A stretch of 46,104 nucleotides of DNA, from assembly GCA_019057635.1 (NCBI GenBank), contig DXJL01000156.1:1-46104 (forward strand), in the 5' to 3' direction. The translations under genes and the position numbers were made by a program. Each line of letters begins with the position of its first letter. Position 1 is the stretch's first letter. Shown here piece after piece: positions 35,912 through 45,123 of this stretch. This stretch comes from Candidatus Heimdallarchaeota archaeon. GTDB lineage: Archaea > Asgardarchaeota > Heimdallarchaeia > Hodarchaeales > Hodarchaeaceae. Under the pieces are notes generated by a model that saw only the letters and a program-made list of their open reading frames with translations, was not told where the DNA came from and did not search any database.

Positions 35912-37267
35912 TTGAATGAATATTTGTCATCGGATGTGAGAATTTTACAACAAATGGAGTCAGAATTAATGGAACCAAGAGGGGAGTGTATTCTTATACT
36001 TCCATATCCGAATACAAAGAATGATCTGTTTCTAAATAATGAAATGCGACTACTAGTGAAGTCATCTAATTATAAAATTATGGAAGAGGTCCAATTACGG
36101 ATAAATAATCCCAAGTATCTATTTTCACCCAGTCAACTTGTCGATTTAAAATACAGGATTGGAGAGCAAGTAGATTCAATCATAATTGTAGGAGTGCATT
36201 TATCAGCGAAACAGCATATTAATCTGGAAGAAAAACTAGAATGTTTGATAATTGATAAATTTGAATTAGTTCTTGAGATTTTTGCACTCAGAGCCATGAT
36301 GGAAGAAGCTAAGATACAGATTCAATTAGCTCAGCTTAAATATGAAAGTCCTCGTCAAAGATTGAGGTTGATGAATCGTTTAAGCATAGGTGGGGCATGG
36401 CATACAGAACGTGCAGGCTTTCGAGGAACAGGAGAAAACCCGTTACATGAATTTGACGCAGGGACTAAAAAACGTGAGGCCCACCTAAAAGGAAAGCTTG
36501 CCACATTGAAGCAACAACGTGTAGAACGAAGATTGAATCGCAAGAGGTACCACCATGATAGTTTATATATGAGCATTGTTGGTTATACTTCTGCTGGAAA
36601 ATCAACTTTGTTAAATGCATTAACAAAAACCAATGAAGCAAGTGTTAGTTCTCGACTCTTTGAAACCCTAGATACCCGTATCAGAAGTTTTGTACTAGAT
36701 GATCTGAAAATCTTTGTTACAGATACTGTAGGATTCATAGAAGACTTGCCCACATTTTTAATTGATTCTTTTCGATCTACTCTTGAAGAAAGTTTAGCTG
36801 CAGATATAATATTGATAGTAATAGACGCTAGTGAATCATCGTTAGATTTAATTCTTCAAAAGTTAAACGTTACAATTAATACAATAAATGAGATCAACCC
36901 TCAAAATAATCGTGTGCTAGTCATCAATAAAATAGACTTATTAACAGAAAACGAACTTGAAACACGGGAAAATCTTCTAAAAAAACATTTTCCAGAATAT
37001 GAAATAGTTTGCATCTCAGCAAAGGAAAGAATTGAACCTTTAACAAGAGTAATTGAGAAATTTCGTCCTAAAAAGAGTTATTTAATTAAATACACACCCA
37101 GTTTTATTTTTCGATCCTTTTGTCATGAATTTGCTACCGTTGAAAAGGAAGTATTTGGCGATCACTGGTCAATGATCTTCTCCATTCGTAAGCCGACATA
37201 CGGTCTCGACTTTATAAAACGGAAAGCAGAGGCTCTTCAAGTTTCAATTGAAATCGAGGCTGCGTAG
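35912..37267 (+). CDS. hflX: GTPase HflX
   Basis: Ribosome-associated GTPase that splits or rescues 50S/70S ribosomes in bacteria; archaeal homologues bind the large subunit. The 451-residue protein has an N-terminal domain, a helical coiled-coil linker with the family block RGTGEN (canonical RGPGET), and the G domain: P-loop GYTSAGKST (224-232), DTVGF for G3, NKID for G4 and a G5-like CISAKE. A TTG start is used; a nearby ATG at codon 15 is possible. The protease gene follows within a few bases. Confidence 0.9.
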   Translation: MNEYLSSDVRILQQMESELMEPRGECILILPYPNTKNDLFLNNEMRLLVKSSNYKIMEEVQLRINNPKYLFSPSQLVDLKYRIGEQVDSIIIVGVHLSAKQHINLEEKLECLIIDKFELVLEIFALRAMMEEAKIQIQLAQLKYESPRQRLRLMNRLSIGGAWHTERAGFRGTGENPLHEFDAGTKKREAHLKGKLATLKQQRVERRLNRKRYHHDSLYMSIVGYTSAGKSTLLNALTKTNEASVSSRLFETLDTRIRSFVLDDLKIFVTDTVGFIEDLPTFLIDSFRSTLEESLAADIILIVIDASESSLDLILQKLNVTINTINEINPQNNRVLVINKIDLLTENELETRENLLKKHFPEYEIVCISAKERIEPLTRVIEKFRPKKSYLIKYTPSFIFRSFCHEFATVEKEVFGDHWSMIFSIRKPTYGLDFIKRKAEALQVSIEIEAA

Positions 37268-37271
37268 AAGT

Positions 37272-38465
37272 ATGAAGGATCGGTCTATAAGTGTAAATTT
37301 CTTTACTTCCATTTGGATACTAATTCTTGCTAGTTTTTTAATTCAACCTATATTCGTTTATACCTTGAGTACATCATATTATTGGAACCTGCAGGAAGTG
37401 GGTATACCGGATGCATGGATGTATTCCCAAGGATCTTCAGAGATTACAGTTGCTATAATTGATTCAGGCGTAGATTTTACTCACCCTGATTTACAAAACT
37501 CGAGGTGGGAGAATCCAGGAGAAATCCCAAATAATGGTTGGGACGATGATAAAAATGGATATATTGATGATTATGTGGGATGGGATTTTCAGGACAATGA
37601 TAATAATCCATCACCTCCTCTTCCCCCTGTGATCGGGAGTAAGCATGGAACGTTTATCGCAGGTTTAATAGCCGCAGATGATGATGATGATATCTTTGTA
37701 GGTGTTGCTCCTTCTGTCAAGATTATGTCGTTACGTTTTTTTCGTCCTGATCTTAGCTTTTTTGTATCAGATTGGCCAAAATTAGTAGGTGCTATTAATT
37801 ATGCAGTTGAACAAGGAGCATTAATCATTAATCTATCCCTACAAGCAAATGGGATCCCTCCAAATGAAGTTTATGAGGCTATCCAGAATGCATACCGAGC
37901 AGGGGTTATCATCGTAGGTGTAACAGGTAATAATAAAGATTATGTGACTTATCCAGGTAATTATAGTGAGGTAATCGCTGTTTCAGCAACAACAAGCTCC
38001 CAAGTCATTGCTGATTTTTCTGCTCCTGGGTCGCAAAATGAGATTTGTGCACCAGGAGATGACGTATATTCAATTACTGGATATAACTCATCCGTTGTTC
38101 TTGGTTCTGGAACTTCTTATGCTACTCCTCTAGTTTCGGGGTCAGTTGCTTTAATATTATCCTTAAATCCTTTATTAACAACGGAAGAAATACGAATGAT
38201 TTTACATGAATCGTGTGTTGATTTAGGAGAAGAAGGAAAAGATCTTGTATATGGCTATGGTTTATTAAATATTACTTCTGCATTAGAACGAGTTGTAACA
38301 GATTTCAATACTTCATCTGTCACTGTTAGTTCAACTAGTTCTTCAACTAATTCTTCTCCATTCAACAAAATGGAATCCGATTTAGTTGTATTAGGTATTG
38401 CATATGCTCTTTTATTGAGCATTGTCATACTTCTTGTTATTAAGAAAGAAATAATCAAATCGTGA
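37272..38465 (+). CDS. Membrane-anchored subtilisin-like serine protease (S8)
   Basis: Secreted or cell-surface protease of about 397 residues from the ATG at 37272; an earlier in-frame start at 37248 would overlap HflX. It has an N-terminal signal or anchor helix, the catalytic Asp in IIDSGVDFTHPDL, His in GSKHGTFIAG, oxyanion Asn in VTGNN and Ser in GSGTSYATPLVSG (Asp64, His125, Ser282 in this numbering). No long propeptide is visible between signal and catalytic domain. After a Ser/Thr-rich stretch (SSTSSSTNSS) comes a single C-terminal membrane helix and a short basic tail, so the enzyme should stay on the outer face of the membrane. In one operon with hflX, which recalls the HflX-protease link of bacteria only by name. 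Confidence 0.9.
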   Translation: MKDRSISVNFFTSIWILILASFLIQPIFVYTLSTSYYWNLQEVGIPDAWMYSQGSSEITVAIIDSGVDFTHPDLQNSRWENPGEIPNNGWDDDKNGYIDDYVGWDFQDNDNNPSPPLPPVIGSKHGTFIAGLIAADDDDDIFVGVAPSVKIMSLRFFRPDLSFFVSDWPKLVGAINYAVEQGALIINLSLQANGIPPNEVYEAIQNAYRAGVIIVGVTGNNKDYVTYPGNYSEVIAVSATTSSQVIADFSAPGSQNEICAPGDDVYSITGYNSSVVLGSGTSYATPLVSGSVALILSLNPLLTTEEIRMILHESCVDLGEEGKDLVYGYGLLNITSALERVVTDFNTSSVTVSSTSSSTNSSPFNKMESDLVVLGIAYALLLSIVILLVIKKEIIKS

Positions 38466-38479
38466 AATTACATACCTGC

Positions 38480-39652
38480 TTATTTTTTACCACATTTAAC
38501 TTTGGTGATTAGATCTGCAACCTCTAAAAGATCAGATGTGAGTGGTACAAGCTTCTTCTGAGCTCCTTCAGTTAATGCGACTGATCCTATCTCAGTTCCG
38601 TTAAGGCATGCCATTTGTCCAAAGTTGTTTTCGATTACAAGTTTTACTGCTTGTACTCCTAATCGAAGTCCCAAAATTCTGTCAAAGGAATTAGGAGTTC
38701 CAGCTCGCATTGTGTGGCCAAGAGTAACCTCACGAATATCATACTCCGCATCTTTTCTTATGAAGTATTCCCGAAGTTCATTTTGATTGTTTAATTCCCT
38801 TACAAGGATTTTAGACATATTTAATTTTGCGAGTAGCGGGTTTCCAAAGTCATCCTTTGGTAATTCATCAATATCTTGGGGTGAAATTGTTGTAAAATCA
38901 CGTTCTAAAGATTCTTTTGTTGGAATAGCACCTTCACTGCAAGCAATAATGTGATATTTACGTCCAGAGTCAACACGATCTTTCAAAATCTTAATAATAT
39001 CATTTTGTAAATCAAATGGTTTCTCTGGAATTAATATGATATCTGTACCAGCAGAAATTCCGCTCACTAATGTTAACCACCCTGCATCACGGCCCATTAC
39101 TTCAACAATGAATATTCGTTGATGTGAGCGAGCTGTAGTCGTAATGTTGTCCATTGTGTTAGAAGCAAGTTGAATTGCAGACCAGAAACCGAATGTATAG
39201 TCAGTACTGGATAGGTCATTGTCAATCGTTTTTGGAACACCAATAACGTTTGCTCCAGCAAACTTATACATAGCTGCAGCAACTCCTAACGTGTCATCCC
39301 CGCCAATTGTAATGAGTGCGTCAAGTTTTAATTTTTTAACTTGAGAAGCCATCATTTCTGCTGTGTTTTTAATAGCCTTTTCTCGTTCAATGGGATTCTG
39401 AATATTTTTGCTCTTTTTGTACGGATTAGTGCGGGATGTGTAAATCAATGTGCCTCCAACAGTGTGCAGATCATCGAGAGTTGAAACATCTAATTCTCGC
39501 GTACGATTCTCTAAAAACCCCTTCCATCCCTTCTCAATACCAATAACGTTGTAACCAGCATCTGCAGCCTTTAAAAGGATACCATAAATCACACTGTTCA
39601 ATCCTGGACAATCTCCTCCACCAGTTAAAATACCTATAGTTTTTGACATCAT
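38480..39652 (-). CDS. pfkA: 6-Phosphofructokinase, probably PPi-dependent
   Basis: Phosphorylates fructose 6-phosphate. The 390-residue PfkA-family protein has GILTGGGDCPGLNS at the start, GGDD (117-120), PKTIDND (140-146, catalytic Asp144) and the GRDAGWL block. In E. coli-type ATP enzymes the two deciding positions are Gly (GGDG and PGTIDND); here they are Asp120 and Lys141, the pair that goes with pyrophosphate as donor. A PPi-enzyme is reversible and could serve glycolysis and gluconeogenesis, in keeping with the PEP synthase at 729. Most archaea use ADP-dependent PFK, so this gene may be of bacterial origin. Convergent with the protease gene. Confidence 0.9.
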   Translation of the reverse strand: MMSKTIGILTGGGDCPGLNSVIYGILLKAADAGYNVIGIEKGWKGFLENRTRELDVSTLDDLHTVGGTLIYTSRTNPYKKSKNIQNPIEREKAIKNTAEMMASQVKKLKLDALITIGGDDTLGVAAAMYKFAGANVIGVPKTIDNDLSSTDYTFGFWSAIQLASNTMDNITTTARSHQRIFIVEVMGRDAGWLTLVSGISAGTDIILIPEKPFDLQNDIIKILKDRVDSGRKYHIIACSEGAIPTKESLERDFTTISPQDIDELPKDDFGNPLLAKLNMSKILVRELNNQNELREYFIRKDAEYDIREVTLGHTMRAGTPNSFDRILGLRLGVQAVKLVIENNFGQMACLNGTEIGSVALTEGAQKKLVPLTSDLLEVADLITKVKCGKK

Positions 39653-39783
39653 ACATCGATCCGCTGAGTACCTTCAACAGGATATGTAGATTTACCGTGC
39701 TGAAATTAATACTTCTCTCTACCATTACTGGTACTGGAAATTACAATTGAAAGAAAAAAAGGAGAAAGGGAGGTTTATTCCAC

Positions 39784-40605
39784 TTATCGTAGTTTCCCAT
39801 AACAATGTGGGCAAAAAAACGCGTTATTGGGTACTTGTTTTCCACAGAACTTACACCCAGCTTGGGCCCCTCCTTTAGGTACCGCCTTTTTCACAACAGT
39901 TCTTTTTTGTGTAGGTTGACCTTTTGTAGAGGAAATAGCCATCTTTGGTCGCTTCTTGTTTGTACTAGGTTTAGCTCCACCTGATCCACCACTCCATTGG
40001 AGTGTAGGTTCCCACTCACCTGCGGGAGCAGCTCTTTTTCTTTTAACTTTTGGTGCCTTGCCTTGTCTTAAACCAACCACGGTCACAATAACGCCACTTA
40101 AAGCAAGTAATACTGGCGTAAGAATCCCTAAAAATTGAACAATCACAACTCGGCGTGTAAAAATCCTAATTGGCGATGATCCTGTATTTGATACCCTGAT
40201 AAATACGTTTGCCTCCTCTCCTTGTGAAAGAGGATCAAAAAATGATAGAGAAATTTGTTTACTTGACGTTCCTTCTGGTTTATCATAACTTCTTGTGGTA
40301 CCAGCAAGAGATGCACCAGTCGGGAAACTATTAGTCTTGAATATAAGTGAAAATTCACAAGAGTAAGCAGCATCAGCGGAAAAGATGAAAATAACCTTTA
40401 AATTTAACATTAACGGCGATGCAGGTATCCTCCCGACTTCTACTTCACCTGCAAGGTTACCAGCAGATATTGTCACTTCGTTAGTTAAATCCGATGTTCT
40501 TCCCCCAAAAGGTGGAAAAACAATCCACGCAACATTAAATAATGAAAAGACTATAACTCCGATGATTACTAATCCAATTCCCAGAACACTTAATTTCGAC
40601 GCCAT
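39784..40605 (-). CDS. Two-helix membrane protein with C-terminal zinc ribbon
   Basis: About 273 residues from the ATG at 40605 (a GTG at 40614 adds three). It has a membrane helix near the start (VLGIGLVIIGVIVFSLFNVAWIV split over about 6-28), an outside beta-rich domain of about 130 residues, a second helix near 165-185, a basic cytoplasmic linker rich in Lys, Pro and Gly, and a zinc ribbon CKFCGKQV...FFCPHCYGKL at the end. Zinc ribbons of this kind (DZR/zinc-ribbon_2) are common in archaeal membrane proteins. Function unknown. Confidence 0.75.
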   Translation of the reverse strand: MASKLSVLGIGLVIIGVIVFSLFNVAWIVFPPFGGRTSDLTNEVTISAGNLAGEVEVGRIPASPLMLNLKVIFIFSADAAYSCEFSLIFKTNSFPTGASLAGTTRSYDKPEGTSSKQISLSFFDPLSQGEEANVFIRVSNTGSSPIRIFTRRVVIVQFLGILTPVLLALSGVIVTVVGLRQGKAPKVKRKRAAPAGEWEPTLQWSGGSGGAKPSTNKKRPKMAISSTKGQPTQKRTVVKKAVPKGGAQAGCKFCGKQVPNNAFFCPHCYGKLR

Positions 40606-40783
40606 TTTTACCACTCAAACATCGTTAAATCCGTGTATTTTTTTGACTTAAATACTTACTATTGGAATTTTACTTGGAGGTTAAATAAATATTTCGAATT
40701 TCACAAGTAATTTCCTCCTGAAATCGAAAGGCATAAATGATTCAAAAATGAAAATCTTTCAATAATCTTGATGAGGTTTTGCT

Positions 40784-41917
40784 ATGAAAAAACAAGTTGG
40801 AATTATGTTAATATTGTATTTCTTCATGCTTAGTGGTCAACCACTTACAGCAAATAATGCTACAATCAATGAACCCCTCCAAAAAATTGCCGTGATACTA
40901 GATTCACCCGAATTCTATCATTCTTCGTATACTGATGACGTTCTTAGGGGGTTTAGGTACATTAATCAGACATACCAGATTGATTTTGACGTATTTCAGC
41001 TCGAAAATTATACACGTAACAAGATAGCCCCATATGAAGTTACTTATACTTACAATGGATCAAGTACAAATCATACTCACCTTACTGAAACTCTGATACA
41101 GACTAATCAGTATGATTTGTTTGTACTTGTAGGATATGAATTAAGGAGAGCATTTAATGTTTCAGCTTATACTGAAACTAATTTCCTGTTTTATGATTTA
41201 GCGGGAGAGTTTCCAACTTTTACAGGTAGAAGTATTCCTGACAATCTATTTGTAGTGAGTTTTCAAGAAAATGAGACAGCCTTCATTGCTGGATCATTAA
41301 CAGTTGCAGAATTTTATCCTTTACCTCCTAAGATTGGAATAGTTGGTTCTTGGAAAGGAGACGCAAGGACTCGTCAATTGATTGCAGGGTTTCAAAGTGC
41401 TATATTTAGAAATACTACAGATATAGATATTTCGATATCTTACATCGATACATATATTGATCAAGAAAAAGTCCAGACTATTGGTTCTGAGTTTTCTAAT
41501 CAGAATATCGAACTAGTTTTTACCGCTCTTCAAGCTAATAACACCTTAACTATGCTAAACTCAGTTACAAGCGGAGATGTGGTTTGTGTGGATTTGAATC
41601 AATCCATGAGTGTGATGAAAAATAATACACGTGCGTTAACCGAAATTTTCAAATCTTTTAACGATACTCAAGGATTTTTCGGAGGTATCGCGGCCAGTTT
41701 TGGAATATCTGATGACATATTCTATGCTAATGGATGGTCTGATCCTTCGGTCGTCAATAAGACCATGGTTGAATTGTACGAGGAAGTTTTAGCTGGGGAC
41801 CTGATTATCCCAACCGATGTGAAGTACGCTTCAAATACTCCAAATATTTCTTTGTTAATGGTTATCTTGGTTATTTTACCAATCCTATCAACGAGAAAAA
41901 GAAGATCGAACCGATAA
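40784..41917 (+). CDS. BMP-family substrate-binding protein, C-terminally anchored
   Basis: A 377-residue exported protein with a signal peptide (about 1-24) and the type 1 binding-protein layout of the BMP/PnrA family: IAVILDSPEFYHSSYTDDVL for the first strand, YDLFVLVGYELRRAF, SFQENETAFIAGSLT and PKIGIVGSWKG, as in the purine-nucleoside receptor PnrA. No lipobox cysteine; instead the C-terminus has a hydrophobic helix and RKRRSNR, so it may be held in the membrane by its tail. Many Asn-X-Ser/Thr sites suggest surface glycosylation. It precedes the MTA phosphorylase by 25 bases; no ABC permease or ATPase is present. Confidence 0.8.
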   Translation: MKKQVGIMLILYFFMLSGQPLTANNATINEPLQKIAVILDSPEFYHSSYTDDVLRGFRYINQTYQIDFDVFQLENYTRNKIAPYEVTYTYNGSSTNHTHLTETLIQTNQYDLFVLVGYELRRAFNVSAYTETNFLFYDLAGEFPTFTGRSIPDNLFVVSFQENETAFIAGSLTVAEFYPLPPKIGIVGSWKGDARTRQLIAGFQSAIFRNTTDIDISISYIDTYIDQEKVQTIGSEFSNQNIELVFTALQANNTLTMLNSVTSGDVVCVDLNQSMSVMKNNTRALTEIFKSFNDTQGFFGGIAASFGISDDIFYANGWSDPSVVNKTMVELYEEVLAGDLIIPTDVKYASNTPNISLLMVILVILPILSTRKRRSNR

Positions 41918-41942
41918 TCCGTAAGCAGGAGTAAAAAATTAA

Positions 41943-42740
41943 ATGAAAGAGGCGCTTTGTATCATTGGTGGATCTGGATTCTATGATTTTTTACCCTCTC
42001 CATCAGAAAAACTTGTGGAAACTCCATTTAGCTCAGAACCCGTAGGGATTTATTATTCCGAAGTTAAAAATAGAGATTTGTATTTTTTACCTCGTCATGG
42101 TAAGGGCCATTCGATTCCACCCCATCGTATTAATTTCAGAGCGAATATTTATGCCTTACATCACCTTTCAATCTCTAGAGTGCTATCGACAAGTGCAGTA
42201 GGTAGTGCCCAGACTGAAATCAAACCTGGAACTTATGTGCTCTTAGATCAATTTATTGATTTTATTCGTCCAATTACATTCTTTGAAGACGGTTTCAGTA
42301 TTAAATTTTCTGATGGACATGAATTATCAGGTGTTGTACATACCGATATGACTCAACCTTATTGTCCAGATCTACGTCACCATATTTCTGAAGTACTCTC
42401 ACAAATTCCTCATTCCCGACTTCATGGGACGTATTGTTGTGCGGCAGGTCCAAGATTTGAGACCCCTGCAGAAATAAAAGCTTTCCAATCCATGGGTGGA
42501 GATGTTGTTGGTATGACCAATTCCTCCGAAGCAATACTCTGTCGTGAACTGGGGATATGTTACAGTTCAATTGCTGTAGTAACCAACTTCGCTGCAGGAC
42601 TTCAGCAACAGGTGAATCATCAGGAAGTTATCGATTTATTTAACCAACGAGCGTCTGAGCTAAAGAATATTCTAAATGATGTAATAGAACTCATCCCCCC
42701 AAACAAAACGTGTTCATGCAGGAGTCATCTCTCTGAATAA
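41943..42740 (+). CDS. mtnP: S-methyl-5'-thioadenosine phosphorylase
   Basis: Splits methylthioadenosine, the by-product of polyamine synthesis, into adenine and methylthioribose 1-phosphate. The 265-residue protein has IIGGSGFYDF at the start, LPRHGKGHSIPPHRINFRAN, TSAVGSAQ, GPRFETPAEI and GGDVVGMTNSSEA, all of the family. The last segment is MTNxxEA, of the MTAP type. Sits directly after a BMP-like nucleoside-binding protein and about 200 bases before MetK, which makes a local SAM/MTA group. A phosphorylase acting on inosine-type nucleosides is a less likely alternative. Confidence 0.9.
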   Translation: MKEALCIIGGSGFYDFLPSPSEKLVETPFSSEPVGIYYSEVKNRDLYFLPRHGKGHSIPPHRINFRANIYALHHLSISRVLSTSAVGSAQTEIKPGTYVLLDQFIDFIRPITFFEDGFSIKFSDGHELSGVVHTDMTQPYCPDLRHHISEVLSQIPHSRLHGTYCCAAGPRFETPAEIKAFQSMGGDVVGMTNSSEAILCRELGICYSSIAVVTNFAAGLQQQVNHQEVIDLFNQRASELKNILNDVIELIPPNKTCSCRSHLSE

Positions 42741-42900
42741 AATCAAGTCTGAAGTCGGAAAGTGATATTTTCGCTGTTTCACTTAGAGGTAAATCATTTT
42801 GGTAAGAATTACTTCATACTCTTCGTTGAGCTTCTCGAGATAAACATCACTACACTTAAGTAAAAATTCTATTATTGTATGTCCTAGTGAGTAATCCACA

Positions 42901-42931
42901 TTCCAGCAAGGAAAACTTGAAATTGCTGGAA
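42901..42931 (+). promoter_or_regulatory. Nine-base inverted repeat just before metK
   Basis: Perfect arms TTCCAGCAA (42901-42909) and TTGCTGGAA (42923-42931) with a 13-base loop, ending 17 bases before the metK ATG and directly before a GGAAGG ribosome site. An upstream TATA-like stretch near 42867-42875 would put it in a 5' leader as a hairpin. It could control translation or be a regulator-binding site. It is too small for a known SAM riboswitch class. Confidence 0.5.
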
Positions 42932-42948
42932 CATGGAAGGTTGATAAT

Positions 42949-44112
42949 ATGGTTCAAACAGAACATCTTTTTACTTCTGAATCAGTAACCGAAGGACATC
43001 CAGATAAAATGGCTGATGCAATATCGGATAGTATCCTTGATGCGATACTGATAAAAGACCCTGAGGCACATGTTGCATGCGAAACTTACCTTACAACTGG
43101 TATGGCGCTTGTTGGCGGTGAAATTTCAACTAATACATATGTAGACATTCAAAAAGTGGTTCGGCAAAAAATCAAAGAAATTGGTTACGTAAATTCAGAT
43201 ATGGGTTTTGATTATAAGAGCGTAGCAGTACTTAATGCTATTCATGAACAAAGTTCTGATATAGCCCAAGGAGTTAAACGGCCAACACCCGAAGAACAAG
43301 GAGCTGGAGATCAAGGAATGATGTTCGGATATGCGTGCTCAGAAACGGATTCTTTTATGCCCTTACCAATTACGCTTGCCCACAGCTTAACTAGTAGGCT
43401 GGCAGAAGTACGTAAGAATGGAAAACTTCATTGGTTACGACCCGATGGGAAATCTCAGGTAACGGTTCAATACAAAGGTGATGTGCCCTCTAAAGTTCTA
43501 TCTGTGGTCATTGCAGCACAGCATTCATCAGAAGTGACCCATTCGCAAATCAAAGAGGAGATCATTGAAAATGTTATCAATCCTGTTATACCATCGATGT
43601 ATCTAGCCGAAAATACTGAATTCTTTGTAAATGAAACAGGACGATTTGTAATTGGAGGTCCTCACGGCGATACTGGGCTTACTGGCAGAAAAATAATTGT
43701 AGATACTTATGGTGGTGTAGGTTCACATGGTGGTGGGTGTTTTTCTGGAAAAGATCCTTCTAAAGTTGATCGTTCAGGATCTTACGCTGCACGCTGGGCC
43801 GCAAAAAATGTTGTTGCTGCGGGATTAGCGAAAAAGTGTGAGATACAAATCGCATATGCGATAGGAGTTTCAAAACCATTATCCATTTATCTCGAGACAA
43901 AAAGAACTAATAAAATCCCAGAGAAAATTATTCTTGACCTTATCAAAACATATTTTGATTTCCGACCTGGAATGATCATTCAGAGGTTGAATCTCAAGCG
44001 TCCAATTTTTGCTAAAACAGCTGCTTATGGTCACTTTGGAAGAGAAGATCCTGATTTTACATGGGAAAAGACTGATATTGCTCCTATCTTAAAAGAAAAC
44101 GCTGGTCTTTGA
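42949..44112 (+). CDS. metK: S-adenosylmethionine synthetase, bacterial/eukaryal type
   Basis: Makes SAM from methionine and ATP. The 387-residue protein is the canonical MetK of bacteria and eukaryotes: [53 protein letters not shown] and [17 protein letters not shown] are all in place. Most archaea instead use the divergent archaeal AdoMet synthetase. It therefore suggests bacterial transfer or the inherited type of this lineage. Preceded by a 9-base inverted repeat and GGAAGG. SAM from this enzyme would feed SpeD-BpsA and both DNA methyltransferases in the window. Confidence 0.95.
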   Translation: MVQTEHLFTSESVTEGHPDKMADAISDSILDAILIKDPEAHVACETYLTTGMALVGGEISTNTYVDIQKVVRQKIKEIGYVNSDMGFDYKSVAVLNAIHEQSSDIAQGVKRPTPEEQGAGDQGMMFGYACSETDSFMPLPITLAHSLTSRLAEVRKNGKLHWLRPDGKSQVTVQYKGDVPSKVLSVVIAAQHSSEVTHSQIKEEIIENVINPVIPSMYLAENTEFFVNETGRFVIGGPHGDTGLTGRKIIVDTYGGVGSHGGGCFSGKDPSKVDRSGSYAARWAAKNVVAAGLAKKCEIQIAYAIGVSKPLSIYLETKRTNKIPEKIILDLIKTYFDFRPGMIIQRLNLKRPIFAKTAAYGHFGREDPDFTWEKTDIAPILKENAGL

Positions 44113-44151
44113 TCTTCATAACGGATTTCATTTCAGAATCAATTAATGATC

Positions 44152-44775
44152 CTAAAGAATCTCTCTCTTCTCTCTCCATTTTGTATAGTTTCGTAAGCAG
44201 ATAGGACAACAAAAATAATGGCGTGTGTCTTTGATTTTTATAGTTTCATAATCTTCAGAGATTTTTTTCCCACAGTATTCGCATTTCAGATTAATAACCG
44301 TCCCATGTTGAGGGATGCGATGTGCTTTTGAAAAAACTTCTTTGATTAATATCTGAATACGGACTTGTTTAATTGATTGATGAGCTTGGAGATTCTAGAA
44401 GAGCATTTGAATCATGGTGATTGGTTGAAATTGTGTTATTATGAGGAGATTGTAGGTATATAAAACTTTATAAGATGATTTGATTTCGTCTAAGGATTGT
44501 AAATGGTCAACAAATGATTGAACATCGTCTTTCATAACCTGAAAATGTAGAATCGCTGAAAGATCTCCTGTTAATGTATGAGGATTCAAGTAAATTCCGA
44601 AATGATCAATGACGCCTATTTTAATTAACTTATCGATCCGAGCTTGAACAGTGGGAACAGTAAGCATCAGTTCCTCTGCTAGTTCGGAATACGTAGCACG
44701 TCCTTTCTCATATAGTCGATTCAAAATTGTTAAATAAGAAGAATCTAAATCTATTAGGGAATTAGTTCACTTCAT
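44152..44775 (-). pseudogene. Lrp/AsnC-TRASH metal-sensing regulator with two in-frame stops
   Basis: One open frame on the minus strand reads as a single regulator of about 206 codons, but is broken by a TGA at codon 3 (44769-44767) and a TAG at codon 127 (44397-44395). Before the TAG: LDSSYLTILNRLYEKGR and YSELAEELMLTVPTVQARI, the Lrp helix-turn-helix, then a RAM-like sensor domain. After the TAG the same frame continues the RAM domain and a TRASH-like metal site, CEYCGKKI...HYFCCPICL. That is the design of archaeal copper regulators placed next to copA. Without the upstream ATG the remaining start is a TTG at 44724, which cuts into the first helix. All three stop codons are normal ends elsewhere here. 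A sequencing error or recoding cannot be excluded. Confidence 0.65.
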
Positions 44776-45123
44776 CTGAATAACTTGTTTTGTCTAGAAA
44801 GATCAATCGATAAGTAATTACTTAAAATATTAAAGCTCTACCTAAATTGACTACCTTTCTATTGGAAACGGGAATTTCCAAAAATGAATTTCCTCTTTTG
44901 TTTCAACGAAATTAACCCTTTTAACTTGTATCTTATTATAATCTGAATCCTTTAATTTTTAAGTGCATGATCCTATAAGCGAAATTTTGTAGAGGGTAAA
45001 ATAAGTGAAAAGAACAACTATAGGATTTTTTAGGATTTAGCCCCTAATCATTACTTTATTCGGACTAATTTACCTTTAAATCCACGTTCTTTAAAAATTA
45101 TGGTAAAATAAGGTGATAAAAAG
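44776..45123. other. Divergent regulator-copA gap with an inverted repeat
   Basis: No gene seen in these 348 bases. Perfect 7-base arms TTGGAAA (44862-44868) and TTTCCAA (44875-44881) are separated by 6 bases, a good candidate operator for the Lrp-TRASH regulator. A TATA-like TTATTATAATC lies near 44933-44943. The copA start is preceded by AAGGTGAT at 45110-45117, a good ribosome site. Confidence 0.45.

Noticed and set aside
42901..42931. Known SAM riboswitch
   Set aside because: Only one short hairpin is seen; none of the known SAM riboswitch cores fits in this space.
44152..44775. Selenocysteine or pyrrolysine use at the TGA and TAG of the copper regulator
   Set aside because: Both codons serve as normal stops in other genes here (TAG after atpK and hflX; TGA after atpC and metK), and no SECIS-like hairpin or Sec/Pyl gene is visible. 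Decay or sequence error is simpler.
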